From the NCBI RefSeq assembly GCF_003958625.1, contig NZ_RSEL01000005.1, forward strand, positions 421,607-485,606: a DNA stretch of 64,000 bases, written 5' to 3'. Numbering within the stretch: the first letter of the stretch is position 1; every line of letters starts with the position of its first letter. The stretch is from Tsuneonella rigui. GTDB lineage: Bacteria > Pseudomonadota > Alphaproteobacteria > Sphingomonadales > Sphingomonadaceae. The position numbers were made by a program, and so were the translations under genes. The notes beneath the pieces were generated by a model. The model worked only from the letters and a program-made list of their open reading frames with translations, ran no database searches and was not told where the DNA came from. Shown here piece by piece: positions 25,366 through 35,003 of this stretch.

Positions 25366-26538
25366 TCAGCTGAGCCGGTCGCGGAAGTCCTCGTAGCCGA
25401 ACGCCTTCACCTGCTCGAGCGAATCGCTTTCGCTGTCCCACAGCCAGATGGAGGGTAGCTGTACGCCATTGAAAGTATTGGTTTTCACCATCGAATAGTG
25501 CGCCTGATCGAGGAACGCGAAGCGCTCCCCCTGCTCGTTGGGCACGGCTAGGCGGTAATCACCGATCACATCGCCGGCGAGGCAAGACGGCCCGCCGAGG
25601 CGGATCGGCTCGCCCTCCCCCGCCTCGTTCAGCATGGCGGGGCGATAGGGCGCCTCGATCACGTCGGGCATGTGACAGGTGGCGGAAATGTCGGTGATCG
25701 CCACCGGCAGCCCGTTCCAGTGCGAATCGAGGATCGTGCCGACGAGGATGCCGGCGTCGAGCGCAACCGCCTCGCCCGGCTCGAGGTAGATCTCGGCGCC
25801 GGTATCCTCCTTGGCGTCCTTGAGGAACTCGACCAGCTCCTCGCGCTGATAATCGGCGCGAGTGATGTGGTGGCCGCCGCCCATGTTTATCCATTTCAAT
25901 TCGCCGAACCACGGCTCGATCGTGTCGAACACGCTGTCCCAGGTGCGGCGCAGCGGTTCGAAGTCCTGCTCGCACAAGTTGTGGAAGTGAATCCCGTCGA
26001 CCTGCTCCATGATCTCGGGCGTCAATTGGTCCATCGGGAAGCCGAGCCGGCTGCCAGGGCTGGACGGGTCGTAGCGCGGAACCTCGCCGCACGGGCATAG
26101 CGGATTGATGCGCAGGCCGACGTCAAAATCCTGCCCCGCCGCGCGCGCCGCATCGAGGATCGGGCGGTAGCGTCCGAGTTGGCCGGGCGAATTGAAGATC
26201 ACGTGGTCGGAGAGGCGGCATACCTCGGCGAGCTCTTCGGGCTTGTACGCCGCGCAGTAAGTCGCGATCTCGCCGTCGTAGAACTCGCTCGCCAGCCGCG
26301 CTTCCCACAGCCCGCTGGTGCACACGCCGTCGAGATACTCGCCGATGATCGGCGCGACCGACCACATGCTGAACGCCTTGAGCGCGGCGAGGACCTTCAC
26401 CTCCGCCGCATCGCGTAGGTCGGCAAGGATCTGCAGATTGGAACGCAGCTTCGCCGCGTCGACAACAAACGCCGGGCTATCGACGCGTTCGAGGTCGAAG
26501 TGGGCGAAGGCCCCCGGATCGCCGGCTCTGGTTTCCAT
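25366..26538 (-). CDS. nspC: Carboxynorspermidine/carboxyspermidine decarboxylase
   Basis: PLP enzyme of the alanine-racemase fold that decarboxylates carboxy(nor)spermidine to (nor)spermidine. 390 residues from the ATG at 26538. The PLP lysine is K54 in LAALKAFSMW. Other family motifs are DGVCTSGLWEARLASE, LRINPLCPCGEVPRYDPSSP, GIHFHNLCEQDFEPL, NMGGGHHITRADY, EPGEAVALDAG and PSCLAGDVIGDY. Its start overlaps the upstream DUF486 stop by one base (TGATG). It acts after the dehydrogenase at 26894-28105. With an ornithine-type decarboxylase next to it, the likely product is spermidine through the S-adenosylmethionine-independent route. Confidence 0.93.
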   Translation of the reverse strand: METRAGDPGAFAHFDLERVDSPAFVVDAAKLRSNLQILADLRDAAEVKVLAALKAFSMWSVAPIIGEYLDGVCTSGLWEARLASEFYDGEIATYCAAYKPEELAEVCRLSDHVIFNSPGQLGRYRPILDAARAAGQDFDVGLRINPLCPCGEVPRYDPSSPGSRLGFPMDQLTPEIMEQVDGIHFHNLCEQDFEPLRRTWDSVFDTIEPWFGELKWINMGGGHHITRADYQREELVEFLKDAKEDTGAEIYLEPGEAVALDAGILVGTILDSHWNGLPVAITDISATCHMPDVIEAPYRPAMLNEAGEGEPIRLGGPSCLAGDVIGDYRLAVPNEQGERFAFLDQAHYSMVKTNTFNGVQLPSIWLWDSESDSLEQVKAFGYEDFRDRLS

Positions 26539-26893
26539 CAGATCGATGCTCCGCGAAAGACAAGGATCGCGCCCGTGGCGATCAGGGCGAACCCGGCGAG
26601 CTGGCTCGGCACCGGCTTCTGGCCGAACACTACCCAGGCGACGAAGACGAAGCCGATCAGCGAGCACACCTCGGCAATCGTCTTGAGCTGCGCCAGCGAG
26701 TAGGTCTGCGCGCCAATCCGGTTGGCCGGCACCATCAGCGCATACTCACCCAGCGCAATCAGCCAGCTCAGCGCGACGGCGGCCAGCAGCGGACGGCTCG
26801 GCGTCTTGAGGTGCCAATACCACGCCACGTTCATCACCGTCGCCGACAAGGCAAGCAGCCCGATCGGCGCGATCGCGGCCAGGCGCGGGTCCA

Positions 26894-26894
<1 letters not shown>
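26538..26894 (-). CDS. DUF486 (DMT-superfamily) small membrane protein
   Basis: 118 residues with four predicted helices: about 6-24, 32-50, 68-88 and 95-113. It resembles DUF486/DMT small transporters of EmrE-like size. It is tightly embedded between the two carboxyspermidine genes. Its ATG overlaps the dehydrogenase stop (TGATG), and its own stop overlaps the decarboxylase start in the same way. The context suggests a polyamine-related export or membrane function, but no functional residue is recognised, so that is inference. A longer frame upstream lies inside the dehydrogenase gene and is not used. Confidence 0.85.
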
Positions 26895-28105
<1,211 letters not shown>

Positions 28106-28170
28106 GCTGACTCCGAGAACTTTTGCGAAGCGCCATTGGCGCTGAATGCCGAACGCACTAGTCGGAGCGA

Positions 28171-29142
28171 ATGTTTCGCGAAACCCCCACTGACACGGCC
28201 CGCCAGCCCACCCGCGAGGGCGTGCTCCGCGCCGCCGAGAAGATCGCGGCGATCCTGTCGCGGACGCCGCTGTTGCCGCTCCAGATCGGTGACGTGCGGC
28301 TGTGGGCCAAGGCGGAGAACCTGCAGCCGATCGGCTCGTTCAAGATTCGCGGCGGGTGGCACCGACTGAGTGACATGACGCCCGAGGAACGGGCGCGCGG
28401 GGTGGTCGCGGTGTCGAGCGGCAACCACGCGCAAGGGATCGCGTGGGCCGCGCGGAAGCTGGGCATTCGCGCCACCATCGTGATGCCGCACAACGCGCCG
28501 CAGGTGAAGCTCGACGCCACCCGCGCGCTCGGCGCCGAAGTGGTGATCTACGAACGACCCCGCGAGGACCGCGATGCCGTTGCCGCGCGGTTGATCGAGG
28601 AGCGCGGCGCGGTCCTGGCCCACGCCTTCGGCGATCCGTGGGTGATCGAGGGCCAGGGCAGCGCGGGGATCGAAATCGCTGAACAACTCGGCCGCCAGCC
28701 CAGCCGGATTGCTGCACCGGCCGGCGGCGGTGGGCTGGCCGCCGGCCTATCGCTCGCTTGCCCCGACAGCGCCATTATTCCGGTCGAGCCCGAGGGCTGG
28801 GACACGGTCGGCCAGTCGGTCGCTGCGGGCGAGATTCGCGCCATCACCGACGGGCCTGTCACCGTGTGCGACGCCTTGCAGCCGCTCGCGACCAAGCAGA
28901 TCAACCTCGATGTCCTCGCGGGCCGCTCCGAGCCGGGCGTGACCGTTACCGATGCCGAGGTCCGCGACGCCCAGCGTTTCGCCTTTGCCAACCTCAAGCT
29001 GGTGGTCGAACCCGGCGGGGCCGCCGCGCTCGCCGCCGCGCTCGCGGGCAAGGTCGCGCTCGATGAGCATACCGTGATCATGCTCACCGGCGGCAACACC
29101 GACGCCGAATCCTTCGCGAAAGTCATCACCAGCACCGACTGA
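28171..29142 (+). CDS. Threonine/serine dehydratase (PLP fold type II)
   Basis: 323 residues. Deaminates threonine or serine to the 2-oxo acid. The PLP lysine is K58 in GSFKIRG. The asparagine loop SSGNHAQGIAWAA and the glycine loop PAGGGGLAAGLS bind the cofactor. There is no C-terminal ACT-like regulatory domain, so this is the short catabolic or housekeeping type, not feedback-regulated biosynthetic IlvA. It could also be a serine racemase-type enzyme, since these share the fold. The start at 28171 follows GGAG. It is divergent from the polyamine operon. Confidence 0.92.
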   Translation: MFRETPTDTARQPTREGVLRAAEKIAAILSRTPLLPLQIGDVRLWAKAENLQPIGSFKIRGGWHRLSDMTPEERARGVVAVSSGNHAQGIAWAARKLGIRATIVMPHNAPQVKLDATRALGAEVVIYERPREDRDAVAARLIEERGAVLAHAFGDPWVIEGQGSAGIEIAEQLGRQPSRIAAPAGGGGLAAGLSLACPDSAIIPVEPEGWDTVGQSVAAGEIRAITDGPVTVCDALQPLATKQINLDVLAGRSEPGVTVTDAEVRDAQRFAFANLKLVVEPGGAAALAAALAGKVALDEHTVIMLTGGNTDAESFAKVITSTD

Positions 29143-29207
29143 CGCCGGTTTGACATCCACCCCTCCTCGGCGCAGTTTCTCGCCGGGTCGATTGAGGGGG
29201 ATAATCG

Positions 29208-29654
29208 ATGCAGGCACAAATGCTCGCGCCCGCCGCCGTGCTGGTGGCGTGGACGCTGGTGATGCTGGCGTGGACCGCAGGCTCTCGCCTGCCCGCGCTC
29301 AGCAAGTTGGGCGGGCTCAAGAACGCCAAGCCGGGCGGCCGCGGCCAGGATTTGGAAGGCGTGATCGACGACCGGATCAACTGGAAGTCGCACAACTACT
29401 CGCACCTCGTGGAGCAGCCGACGCTGTTCTACGCGGTGTGCCTGATCATCGCGCTGCTGGGCCCCGATCCAACGAGCGTGCTGGTGGCGTGGATCTACGT
29501 CGCGCTGCGCATCGTCCACTCGCTGTGGCAGGCGCTGGTCAATGTGGTGTCGATCCGCTTCGTGCTGTTCTCGCTCTACACGATAGCGCTGGTGGTGCTC
29601 ACCATCCGCGCGCTTTCGCTCACCCTGTTTGCTGACCCGATGGTGATCCAATGA
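29208..29654 (+). CDS. MAPEG-family membrane protein (first of tandem pair)
   Basis: 148 residues with four helices. MAPEG proteins are microsomal-glutathione-transferase-like membrane enzymes. The conserved block WKSHNYSHLVEQPTLFYAVC and WIYVALRIVHSLWQALVN are diagnostic of bacterial members. The start has GAGGGGGAT as ribosome-binding site. A TTGACA at 29150-29155 may belong to the promoter, but no good -10 box is visible. The stop overlaps the start of a second MAPEG gene by 4 bases. The substrate is unknown; the fold allows glutathione-dependent detoxification or lipid peroxide reduction. Confidence 0.9.
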   Translation: MQAQMLAPAAVLVAWTLVMLAWTAGSRLPALSKLGGLKNAKPGGRGQDLEGVIDDRINWKSHNYSHLVEQPTLFYAVCLIIALLGPDPTSVLVAWIYVALRIVHSLWQALVNVVSIRFVLFSLYTIALVVLTIRALSLTLFADPMVIQ

Positions 29655-30094
29655 TTGGCATGGAAATCCTGAAGCCCGTCGTCGCGCTGCTGGCGTGGAC
29701 GATGCTGATGTGGATCTGGATGTACGCGACTCGGATTCCCGCGATCAACAAGCTGCCCAAGGACGGCGGTCCCAATGCCGATGTCGGCTGGACCGGCGCC
29801 AAGCTCGACGACCTGATCGAGCCGCGCACGCAGTGGAAGGCGCACAATTACAATCACCTGCACGAAGCGCCGACGGTGTTCTACGCGGTGGCGCTGGTGC
29901 TGGCGATAGTCGGCCAGGGCGACGGCCTCAACGCAACGATCGCGTGGGTCTACGTCGCGCTACGGGTGCTCCACTCGCTCTGGCAGGCGACCGTCAACAA
30001 GGTGATGGTCCGCTTCCTGCTGTTCTCGCTGTCGAGCCTCGCGCTGATCATGTTGATCGTGCACGCGGCGATGACGGTGTTCGACCTGGCCTAG
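29651..30094 (+). CDS. MAPEG-family membrane protein (second of tandem pair)
   Basis: 147 residues and clearly a duplicate of the preceding gene: WKAHNYNHLHEAPTVFYAVA and WVYVALRVLHSLWQATVN align directly with it. It has the same four-helix layout and an extra insert KLPKDGGPNADVGWTGAKLD in the first loop. ATG at 29651 overlaps the upstream stop, so the two are co-translated. MAPEG enzymes are usually trimers, so a heterotrimer is possible. The stop interlocks with the convergent trxB stop in CTAG. Confidence 0.9.
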   Translation: MIGMEILKPVVALLAWTMLMWIWMYATRIPAINKLPKDGGPNADVGWTGAKLDDLIEPRTQWKAHNYNHLHEAPTVFYAVALVLAIVGQGDGLNATIAWVYVALRVLHSLWQATVNKVMVRFLLFSLSSLALIMLIVHAAMTVFDLA

Positions 30095-31077
30095 GCCGCG
30101 GCTTCGGCCTTCTCGGCGTGGCCGGCCAAGTCGATCGACAGGCCGGCCACGAACCGCTCCGCATCGAGCGCGGCCATGCAGCCGGTGCCGGCGGCGGTGA
30201 CCGCCTGGCGGTAGGTGTGGTCCATCACGTCGCCGCACGCGAACACGCCCGGGATCGCGGTCTTGGGAGTGCCCGGCTCGACGATCAGGTAGCCGCTGGC
30301 GTCGGTTTCGAGCTGGCCCTTGAACAGCTCGGTCGAGGGCGCGTGTCCAATGGCGACGAACGCGCCGTCGCAATGGAAATCGCTGAGCGCCCCGGTCTGC
30401 GCATCCTTGAGTACGAGGTGGGTGAGGCCGCCCGCCGCAGGGTCGCCCTCGAACCGCTCGACGACCTGGTTCCACAGCACCTTGATCTTCGGGTGCTTGA
30501 ACAGGCGGTCCTGCAGGATTTTCTCCGCGCGCAGGTCCCCGCGGCGGTGGATCAGGGTCACGTCGTCGGAGTGGTTGGTGAGGTAGAGCGCTTCCTCGAC
30601 GGCGGTGTTGCCGCCGCCGATCACAGCGACTTTCTTGCCGCGGTAGAAGAACCCGTCGCAGGTCGCGCAGGCGCTGACGCCCTTGCCGCCCAGATCCATT
30701 TCGCCCGGCACGCCGAGCCACTTCGCCTGTGCACCGGTGGCGATCACCAGCGTATCGCCTTCGTACACGTCGCCGCTGTCGCCGTAGGCGCGGAACGGTG
30801 AGCCGTTCGCGAGATCGACGCGGACGATCGTGTCCCACATCATCCGCGTGCCGACATGCTCGGCCTGGGCCTGCATCTCCTGCATCAGCCACGGGCCCTG
30901 GATCACGTCGCGGAAACCGGGATAGTTCTCGACATCGGTGGTGATCGTCAGCTGCCCGCCGGGCTGCAGCCCCTGCACCACGATCGGCTCCATCATCGCG
31001 CGCGCGCCGTAGATCGCCGCCGAGAGCCCCGCGGGGCCCGAGCCGATGATGAGCATGCGCGTCTTATGGGTAGCCAT
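30091..31077 (-). CDS. trxB: Thioredoxin reductase
   Basis: 328-residue FAD/NADPH enzyme that reduces thioredoxin. The FAD motif is GSGPAG at 12-17, the redox-active pair is C137/C140 in ACATCDGFF, the NADPH motif is GGGNTAVEEA, and the C-terminal FAD contact is VFACGDVMD. The ATG at 31077 has a perfect GGAGG ribosome-binding site, so the 41-codon open extension upstream is excluded. It supplies reducing power that could also serve the repair and reductase genes in this window. Confidence 0.96.
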   Translation of the reverse strand: MATHKTRMLIIGSGPAGLSAAIYGARAMMEPIVVQGLQPGGQLTITTDVENYPGFRDVIQGPWLMQEMQAQAEHVGTRMMWDTIVRVDLANGSPFRAYGDSGDVYEGDTLVIATGAQAKWLGVPGEMDLGGKGVSACATCDGFFYRGKKVAVIGGGNTAVEEALYLTNHSDDVTLIHRRGDLRAEKILQDRLFKHPKIKVLWNQVVERFEGDPAAGGLTHLVLKDAQTGALSDFHCDGAFVAIGHAPSTELFKGQLETDASGYLIVEPGTPKTAIPGVFACGDVMDHTYRQAVTAAGTGCMAALDAERFVAGLSIDLAGHAEKAEAAA

Positions 31078-31150
31078 GTATTCCTCCGTCAGAGGCGCGA
31101 GATAGGTGCGCGGCGCCCGATAATCGAGTCGGACCGCTCGGCTATCCCCG

Positions 31151-31927
31151 TCAGACGATGTATTTGGCGCGCAGGCGCTGGCGCAAGGCGTCGTCCACAC
31201 CGATCACGTAGGCCAACCAGGCATCGAGCGAGCCGCTCTTGGCGCGCACCGTCTCGTGGAACCGCTCGAGATAATCCTCGTGCACTTCGAGATAGGCGCG
31301 GATCGAGGCTTCATCCATCTTGCGGCCGATGCTGGCTTCCATCTTCGGCACTGATTGCGCGCGCAGCACAGCCAGCGTCGGCGCGGCGTTGGTGAGGAGG
31401 TATTCGGCGCGCTGGTCTTCCTCCGACACGCCGAGGATATGGAACAGCAGCATCGCCGCGATCCCGGTCCGGTCCTTGCCCGCAAAGCAATGAACCAGGC
31501 TCGCCCCGTCGCGTTCGGCGAGCGCGTTGAGGTAGCGACCGAACATCGTGTGCATCGCGGGGTTCTCGGGCATGCGGGTGTAGACCGCCAGCATCCGGTC
31601 GCGCGCGAAGTCGACGAAAGTCACTTCCGGGCCGATGTCCATGTGCGGCGGGCTGCTGGTGGTCTCGCCCTCGTAGCCGATGACTTCGCCTTCCCACCCC
31701 TCGTGCCGCCGACAAGGGTTGGCCTCGCGCTCGGTGATGCCGCGCAGGTCGATCACCGTGCGGATGTCGAGCGCGCGCAGCGCTTCGAGGTCTTCGTCGG
31801 TCGCCTTCACGTGATGGCCGGAGCGATAGAGCAGCCCCTTCGGCACCATGCCGCCATCGGCCTGATAGCCACCGTAGTCGCGGAAGTTGTGGACGCCGGT
31901 GAGCGGGGGATGGAACGGGCTGGTCAT
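31151..31927 (-). CDS. Tyrosine phosphatase (PTP/DSP-like, Y_phosphatase3)
   Basis: 258 residues. The cysteine phosphatase signature HCFAGKDRTG contains C147 and R153 (C-x5-R). An N-terminal NFRDYGGY and RSGHH/DLRGITERE block, typical of Y_phosphatase3 proteins, is present. The general acid is not certain. Such enzymes dephosphorylate phosphotyrosine proteins or phosphoinositides. There is no signal peptide, so it is cytoplasmic. The ATG at 31927 follows GGGGCGGG. It lies 22 bases after the retropepsin gene and reads the same way, as part of the egtB-egtD-retropepsin group. Confidence 0.9.
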   Translation of the reverse strand: MTSPFHPPLTGVHNFRDYGGYQADGGMVPKGLLYRSGHHVKATDEDLEALRALDIRTVIDLRGITEREANPCRRHEGWEGEVIGYEGETTSSPPHMDIGPEVTFVDFARDRMLAVYTRMPENPAMHTMFGRYLNALAERDGASLVHCFAGKDRTGIAAMLLFHILGVSEEDQRAEYLLTNAAPTLAVLRAQSVPKMEASIGRKMDEASIRAYLEVHEDYLERFHETVRAKSGSLDAWLAYVIGVDDALRQRLRAKYIV

Positions 31928-31949
31928 CGGCCCGCCCCTGCCAGCCGCG

Positions 31950-32618
31950 TTACTGCGAAGCAACCGGCTGCGGGTGATGCGGCACCAAGATCAGCGTCTC
32001 CCCCTCGATCCGCACCGACGCGAGCCGCGACAGCAGGTTCATGCCGATCACATTCGTCGGGCCGATGTTGGGCGCGATCACCGCATCGAGGCCGCTCGCC
32101 TTCACATTGCCGAACTTGAGCGTGTCGATCGTCGTCAGGTCAGCCGAGACCGTCCCGTTCGCGGTGGAGATGCGCACCGGCACCCCGCCCGCACGCGGCT
32201 TGAGCCCGGCGCGGTCGGCCGTCGCGACGGAGACCGCGGTGAGCGTCGCGCCGGTATCGACCAGGAACGGCGCGGTGGTGCCATTGATCGACGCCTTGAT
32301 CCAGTAATGCCCGTCCGCCGCCATCTTCACCCGCGTCTCGTCCCCGGCGACAGTCTGCTCGGGCAATCCGAACTCCGGAACGGCGACATCCACGCGAGGA
32401 TTGAAACGCGCCACCTGCAGCACGACGAGCACCAGGATGCCCGCGAGCGCGAGCGTACTGGTTGTCGCGAGGAAGCGTCCGAACACGACGTTCCGGCGTG
32501 CAAGGGCGGTGCCGATCATGCTCCCGGCAACCGCGGCTACCGTGATAATCAGCAGGTTCGACTGCGGAACCTCTCCGATGAGGTTGCTGATCCCTTGCCA
32601 GATAGCATGCAGGTCCAT
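31950..32618 (-). CDS. Membrane-anchored retropepsin-like aspartic protease
   Basis: 222 residues. Two N-terminal membrane segments (about 20-40 and 50-70) are followed by a periplasmic retroviral-type aspartyl protease domain. The active-site motif is FLVDTGATLTAVS with D121, and a second hydrophobic-hydrophobic-Gly element VIGMNLLSRL follows, as in the TIGR02281 clan AA family. One DTG per chain means it must dimerise. The ATG at 32618 is preferred over the GTG two codons earlier. The role in these bacteria is unknown; periplasmic proteolysis is likely from the topology. Confidence 0.87.
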   Translation of the reverse strand: MDLHAIWQGISNLIGEVPQSNLLIITVAAVAGSMIGTALARRNVVFGRFLATTSTLALAGILVLVVLQVARFNPRVDVAVPEFGLPEQTVAGDETRVKMAADGHYWIKASINGTTAPFLVDTGATLTAVSVATADRAGLKPRAGGVPVRISTANGTVSADLTTIDTLKFGNVKASGLDAVIAPNIGPTNVIGMNLLSRLASVRIEGETLILVPHHPQPVASQ

Positions 32619-32663
32619 GACCACCGCTCTAACCCATCGCGCCTTTACCCGCCATGACCGCGA

Positions 32664-33650
32664 TCAGGGCGCGCTGCGCGGCACGGTCGCATCGGCAAGG
32701 ATCAGCGAAAATCGCTCCGCGCTGTCGAGCCAGCGACGTCGGGGAGTCCATCCGCCCGCGAGCAACAGGGTGTTACTGCTGCGCCGGGAGAACTTGTGGC
32801 TGTTTTCGGTGTGAATGGTTTCGCCCGCGGCCATCGTGAACCGGCGTCCGGAGACCTCGAACGCGATCGGCCGGATGGCCTCGAGGTGCATCTCGATCCG
32901 CGCGTAGTCGTCGTTCCAGCGGGCGACATGACGGAGGGCATCGACCGGGATAGTGCCGCCAAGCTCGCGATTGATCCGCTCGGCGAGGTTGAGGTTGAAC
33001 GCGGCGGTTACGCCCTGGGCATCGTCGTAAGCCGCTTTCAGCACCGCCGGGTCCTTGATCAGGTCCATGCCGATGAGGAGCTGACTGCTCTCGCCCAATG
33101 TCGCCCGCATCGTGCGCAACAGGTCGACCGCGGTGCGTGCCACCATGTTGCCGATGGTCGAGCCGGGGAAGAAACCGAGCTTGGGCAGCGTGGCGACTTC
33201 GGAGGGCAGCTCGACCCGGCGCATGAAGTCGGCCTCGACGGGATAGACCGGCAGGCCCGGGAACTGCGTCGAAAGCGCCTCGGCCGATGCGCGCAGGAAA
33301 TCGCCCGAGATATCCAGCGGCACATATGCTGCAGGGTCGATGCACCCCAGTAGTAGCGGCGTCTTGACCGAGCTGCCGGAGCCGAATTCCACCACCGCGC
33401 GGCGTGTACCGATCAGTTCGCGGAATTCGGCGCAGCGGTCGGTCAGGATCTCGGTCTCGGCGCGGGTCGGGTAGTATTCGGGAAGCTGGGTGATGTCCTC
33501 GAACAGCTGCGACCCGGCATCGTCGTAGAACCAGCGCGCGGGGATCGCCTTCTGCGGTTCCGATAGTCCCTGGAGGACGTCGGCGCGAAACTTGGTGTCG
33601 ACGCCGTCTTCGTCGAGATCGACCAGGCTGAGGCCCTGCTCCGCCGCCAT
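32664..33650 (-). CDS. egtD: L-histidine N-alpha-methyltransferase
   Basis: 328 residues. SAM-dependent trimethylation of histidine to hercynine, the first step of ergothioneine synthesis. Family features are RWFYDDAGSQLFEDITQLPEYYPTRAE near the N-terminus (histidine-binding tyrosine), EFGSGSSVKTPLLL (SAM loop), DISGDFL, FFPGSTIGNM and the C-terminal IHTENSHKF. It starts at 33650, overlapping the egtB stop by one base (TGATG). Ergothioneine is a thiol antioxidant, so this fits the redox theme of the window. Confidence 0.94.
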   Translation of the reverse strand: MAAEQGLSLVDLDEDGVDTKFRADVLQGLSEPQKAIPARWFYDDAGSQLFEDITQLPEYYPTRAETEILTDRCAEFRELIGTRRAVVEFGSGSSVKTPLLLGCIDPAAYVPLDISGDFLRASAEALSTQFPGLPVYPVEADFMRRVELPSEVATLPKLGFFPGSTIGNMVARTAVDLLRTMRATLGESSQLLIGMDLIKDPAVLKAAYDDAQGVTAAFNLNLAERINRELGGTIPVDALRHVARWNDDYARIEMHLEAIRPIAFEVSGRRFTMAAGETIHTENSHKFSRRSSNTLLLAGGWTPRRRWLDSAERFSLILADATVPRSAP

Positions 33651-34882
33651 CAGAGGTCCTTCGCCAGACGAAGGCCAGTGAACTGCCAGCGCTGGTGGGG
33701 GTAGAAGAAATTGCGGTAGCAGGCGCGGGATTGGCCGCGCACCGTGGCGCAGCTCGCGCCCTTGAGTACGACCTGGCCGCTCATGAACTTGCCGTTGTAT
33801 TCGCCAACCGCGCCGTCGGCGGCGCGGAAGCGTGGATAGGGGAGATAAGCCGAGCGGGTGAATTGCCAGCAGTCGCCGAACAGCTCGGTGCCGCCGATAG
33901 GCAGCGGCGGTGATGCATCGTCGAGTTGATTGCCCGCTTCGGGATCGTGCCCCTGGGCGATCGCTTCCCACTCGAACTCGGTCGGCAACCGCGCTCCGGC
34001 CCAGGTCGCGAAGGCATCGACTTCAAAGTAGGAGAGGTGTGACACCGGAGCGTTTGGGTCGCGCGCCTGCCAGCCGGAGTGAGTGAAACTCTCGCCGTCA
34101 CGCCAATAGAGCGGCGCCGTGATCCCTTCGGATTGGACCCAGGCCCAACCGTCCGACAGCCACAGGCTCGCAGCGCGATAGCCGCCGTCGTCGATGAACG
34201 CTTGCCACTCTGCGTTGGTCACCAGCCGCCCGGCCAGCGCAAACGGTTCGAGCAGCACGCGGTGGCGCGGGCCTTCGTTGTCAAAGGCGAAGCCGCCGCC
34301 GTCGTGGCCGATCAGCGCGATCCCGCCGGGATGTTCGTACCAAGATTCCTCAGGTTGCTGCGTAGCGCGTGCAGGGGTGGCGTGCCACATCGCCGGCCCG
34401 AGGGGATTCTGAAACAGCGCGTGCTTGATGTCGGTCAGCAGCAGTTCCTGATGCTGCTGCTCGTGCGCGATGCCGAGCTCGATCAGTGCGGCGAGCTCGG
34501 GCCGGTCGAGGAGCGGCTCCATCGCCTCGCTCACATGACGCCGCCACGCTACGATCTCGTCGAGTGCAGGCCGCGACAGCATCCCGCGCCGGTCGCGCGC
34601 AATCCGCTCGCCCTCGCCTTCGTAGTAGGAATTGAACAGGTACGGCCAATCCTCGCGCCACAGCCGGTAGTTCGCCCGGTGGTCGCGCAGCAGGAAGGTC
34701 TCCCAGAACCACGTCGTGTGCGCGAGGTGCCACTTGGCCGGGCTGGCGTCGGGCATCGACTGGATCGTCGCATCGGCCTCGCTCAGCGGGGCGACGAGAG
34801 CCTCGCTCAGCGCGCGGGTCGCGCGGAAGGCATCCCGCAGGTCGCCGGTCCGCGCCGCTGCGCGCTTGCTGGGCTGGGGCAC
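33650..34882 (-). CDS. egtB: Hercynine oxygenase (sulfoxide synthase)
   Basis: About 410 residues. An N-terminal DinB-like four-helix domain carries the iron ligands of a WHLAHTTWFWETF element and a second H in HEQQHQELLLTDIKHALF. The C-terminal formylglycine-generating-enzyme/sulfatase-modifying domain has GGIALIGHDGGGFAFDNEGPRH, SLWLSDGWAWV, PTEFEWEAIA and CARTVRG-like CATVRGQSRACYRNFF. The GTG at 34882 follows GGGAG at good spacing; a TTG at 34912 is an alternative. It joins hercynine to a thiol donor (gamma-glutamylcysteine or cysteine). No egtA, egtC or egtE lies in the window. Confidence 0.92.
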   Translation of the reverse strand: MPQPSKRAAARTGDLRDAFRATRALSEALVAPLSEADATIQSMPDASPAKWHLAHTTWFWETFLLRDHRANYRLWREDWPYLFNSYYEGEGERIARDRRGMLSRPALDEIVAWRRHVSEAMEPLLDRPELAALIELGIAHEQQHQELLLTDIKHALFQNPLGPAMWHATPARATQQPEESWYEHPGGIALIGHDGGGFAFDNEGPRHRVLLEPFALAGRLVTNAEWQAFIDDGGYRAASLWLSDGWAWVQSEGITAPLYWRDGESFTHSGWQARDPNAPVSHLSYFEVDAFATWAGARLPTEFEWEAIAQGHDPEAGNQLDDASPPLPIGGTELFGDCWQFTRSAYLPYPRFRAADGAVGEYNGKFMSGQVVLKGASCATVRGQSRACYRNFFYPHQRWQFTGLRLAKDL

Positions 34883-35003
34883 GAATGTTCTCCCGGTCGC
34901 GTCAGTCCACAACGAACATGTCTAACTTAGGTTGCCGGTGAAAGACTAATCGCGCTTGTCTGGCCTGCGAGAACGCCTAGCTCCGGCGCGAAGGAGATCC
35001 GCG

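Noticed and set aside
34905..34935. Possible EcfG promoter for egtB (GCAAC-N16-CGTT on the minus strand)
   Set aside because: The -35 element has one mismatch, and the -10 would overlap the alternative TTG start. It is suggestive given the antioxidant role, but weak.
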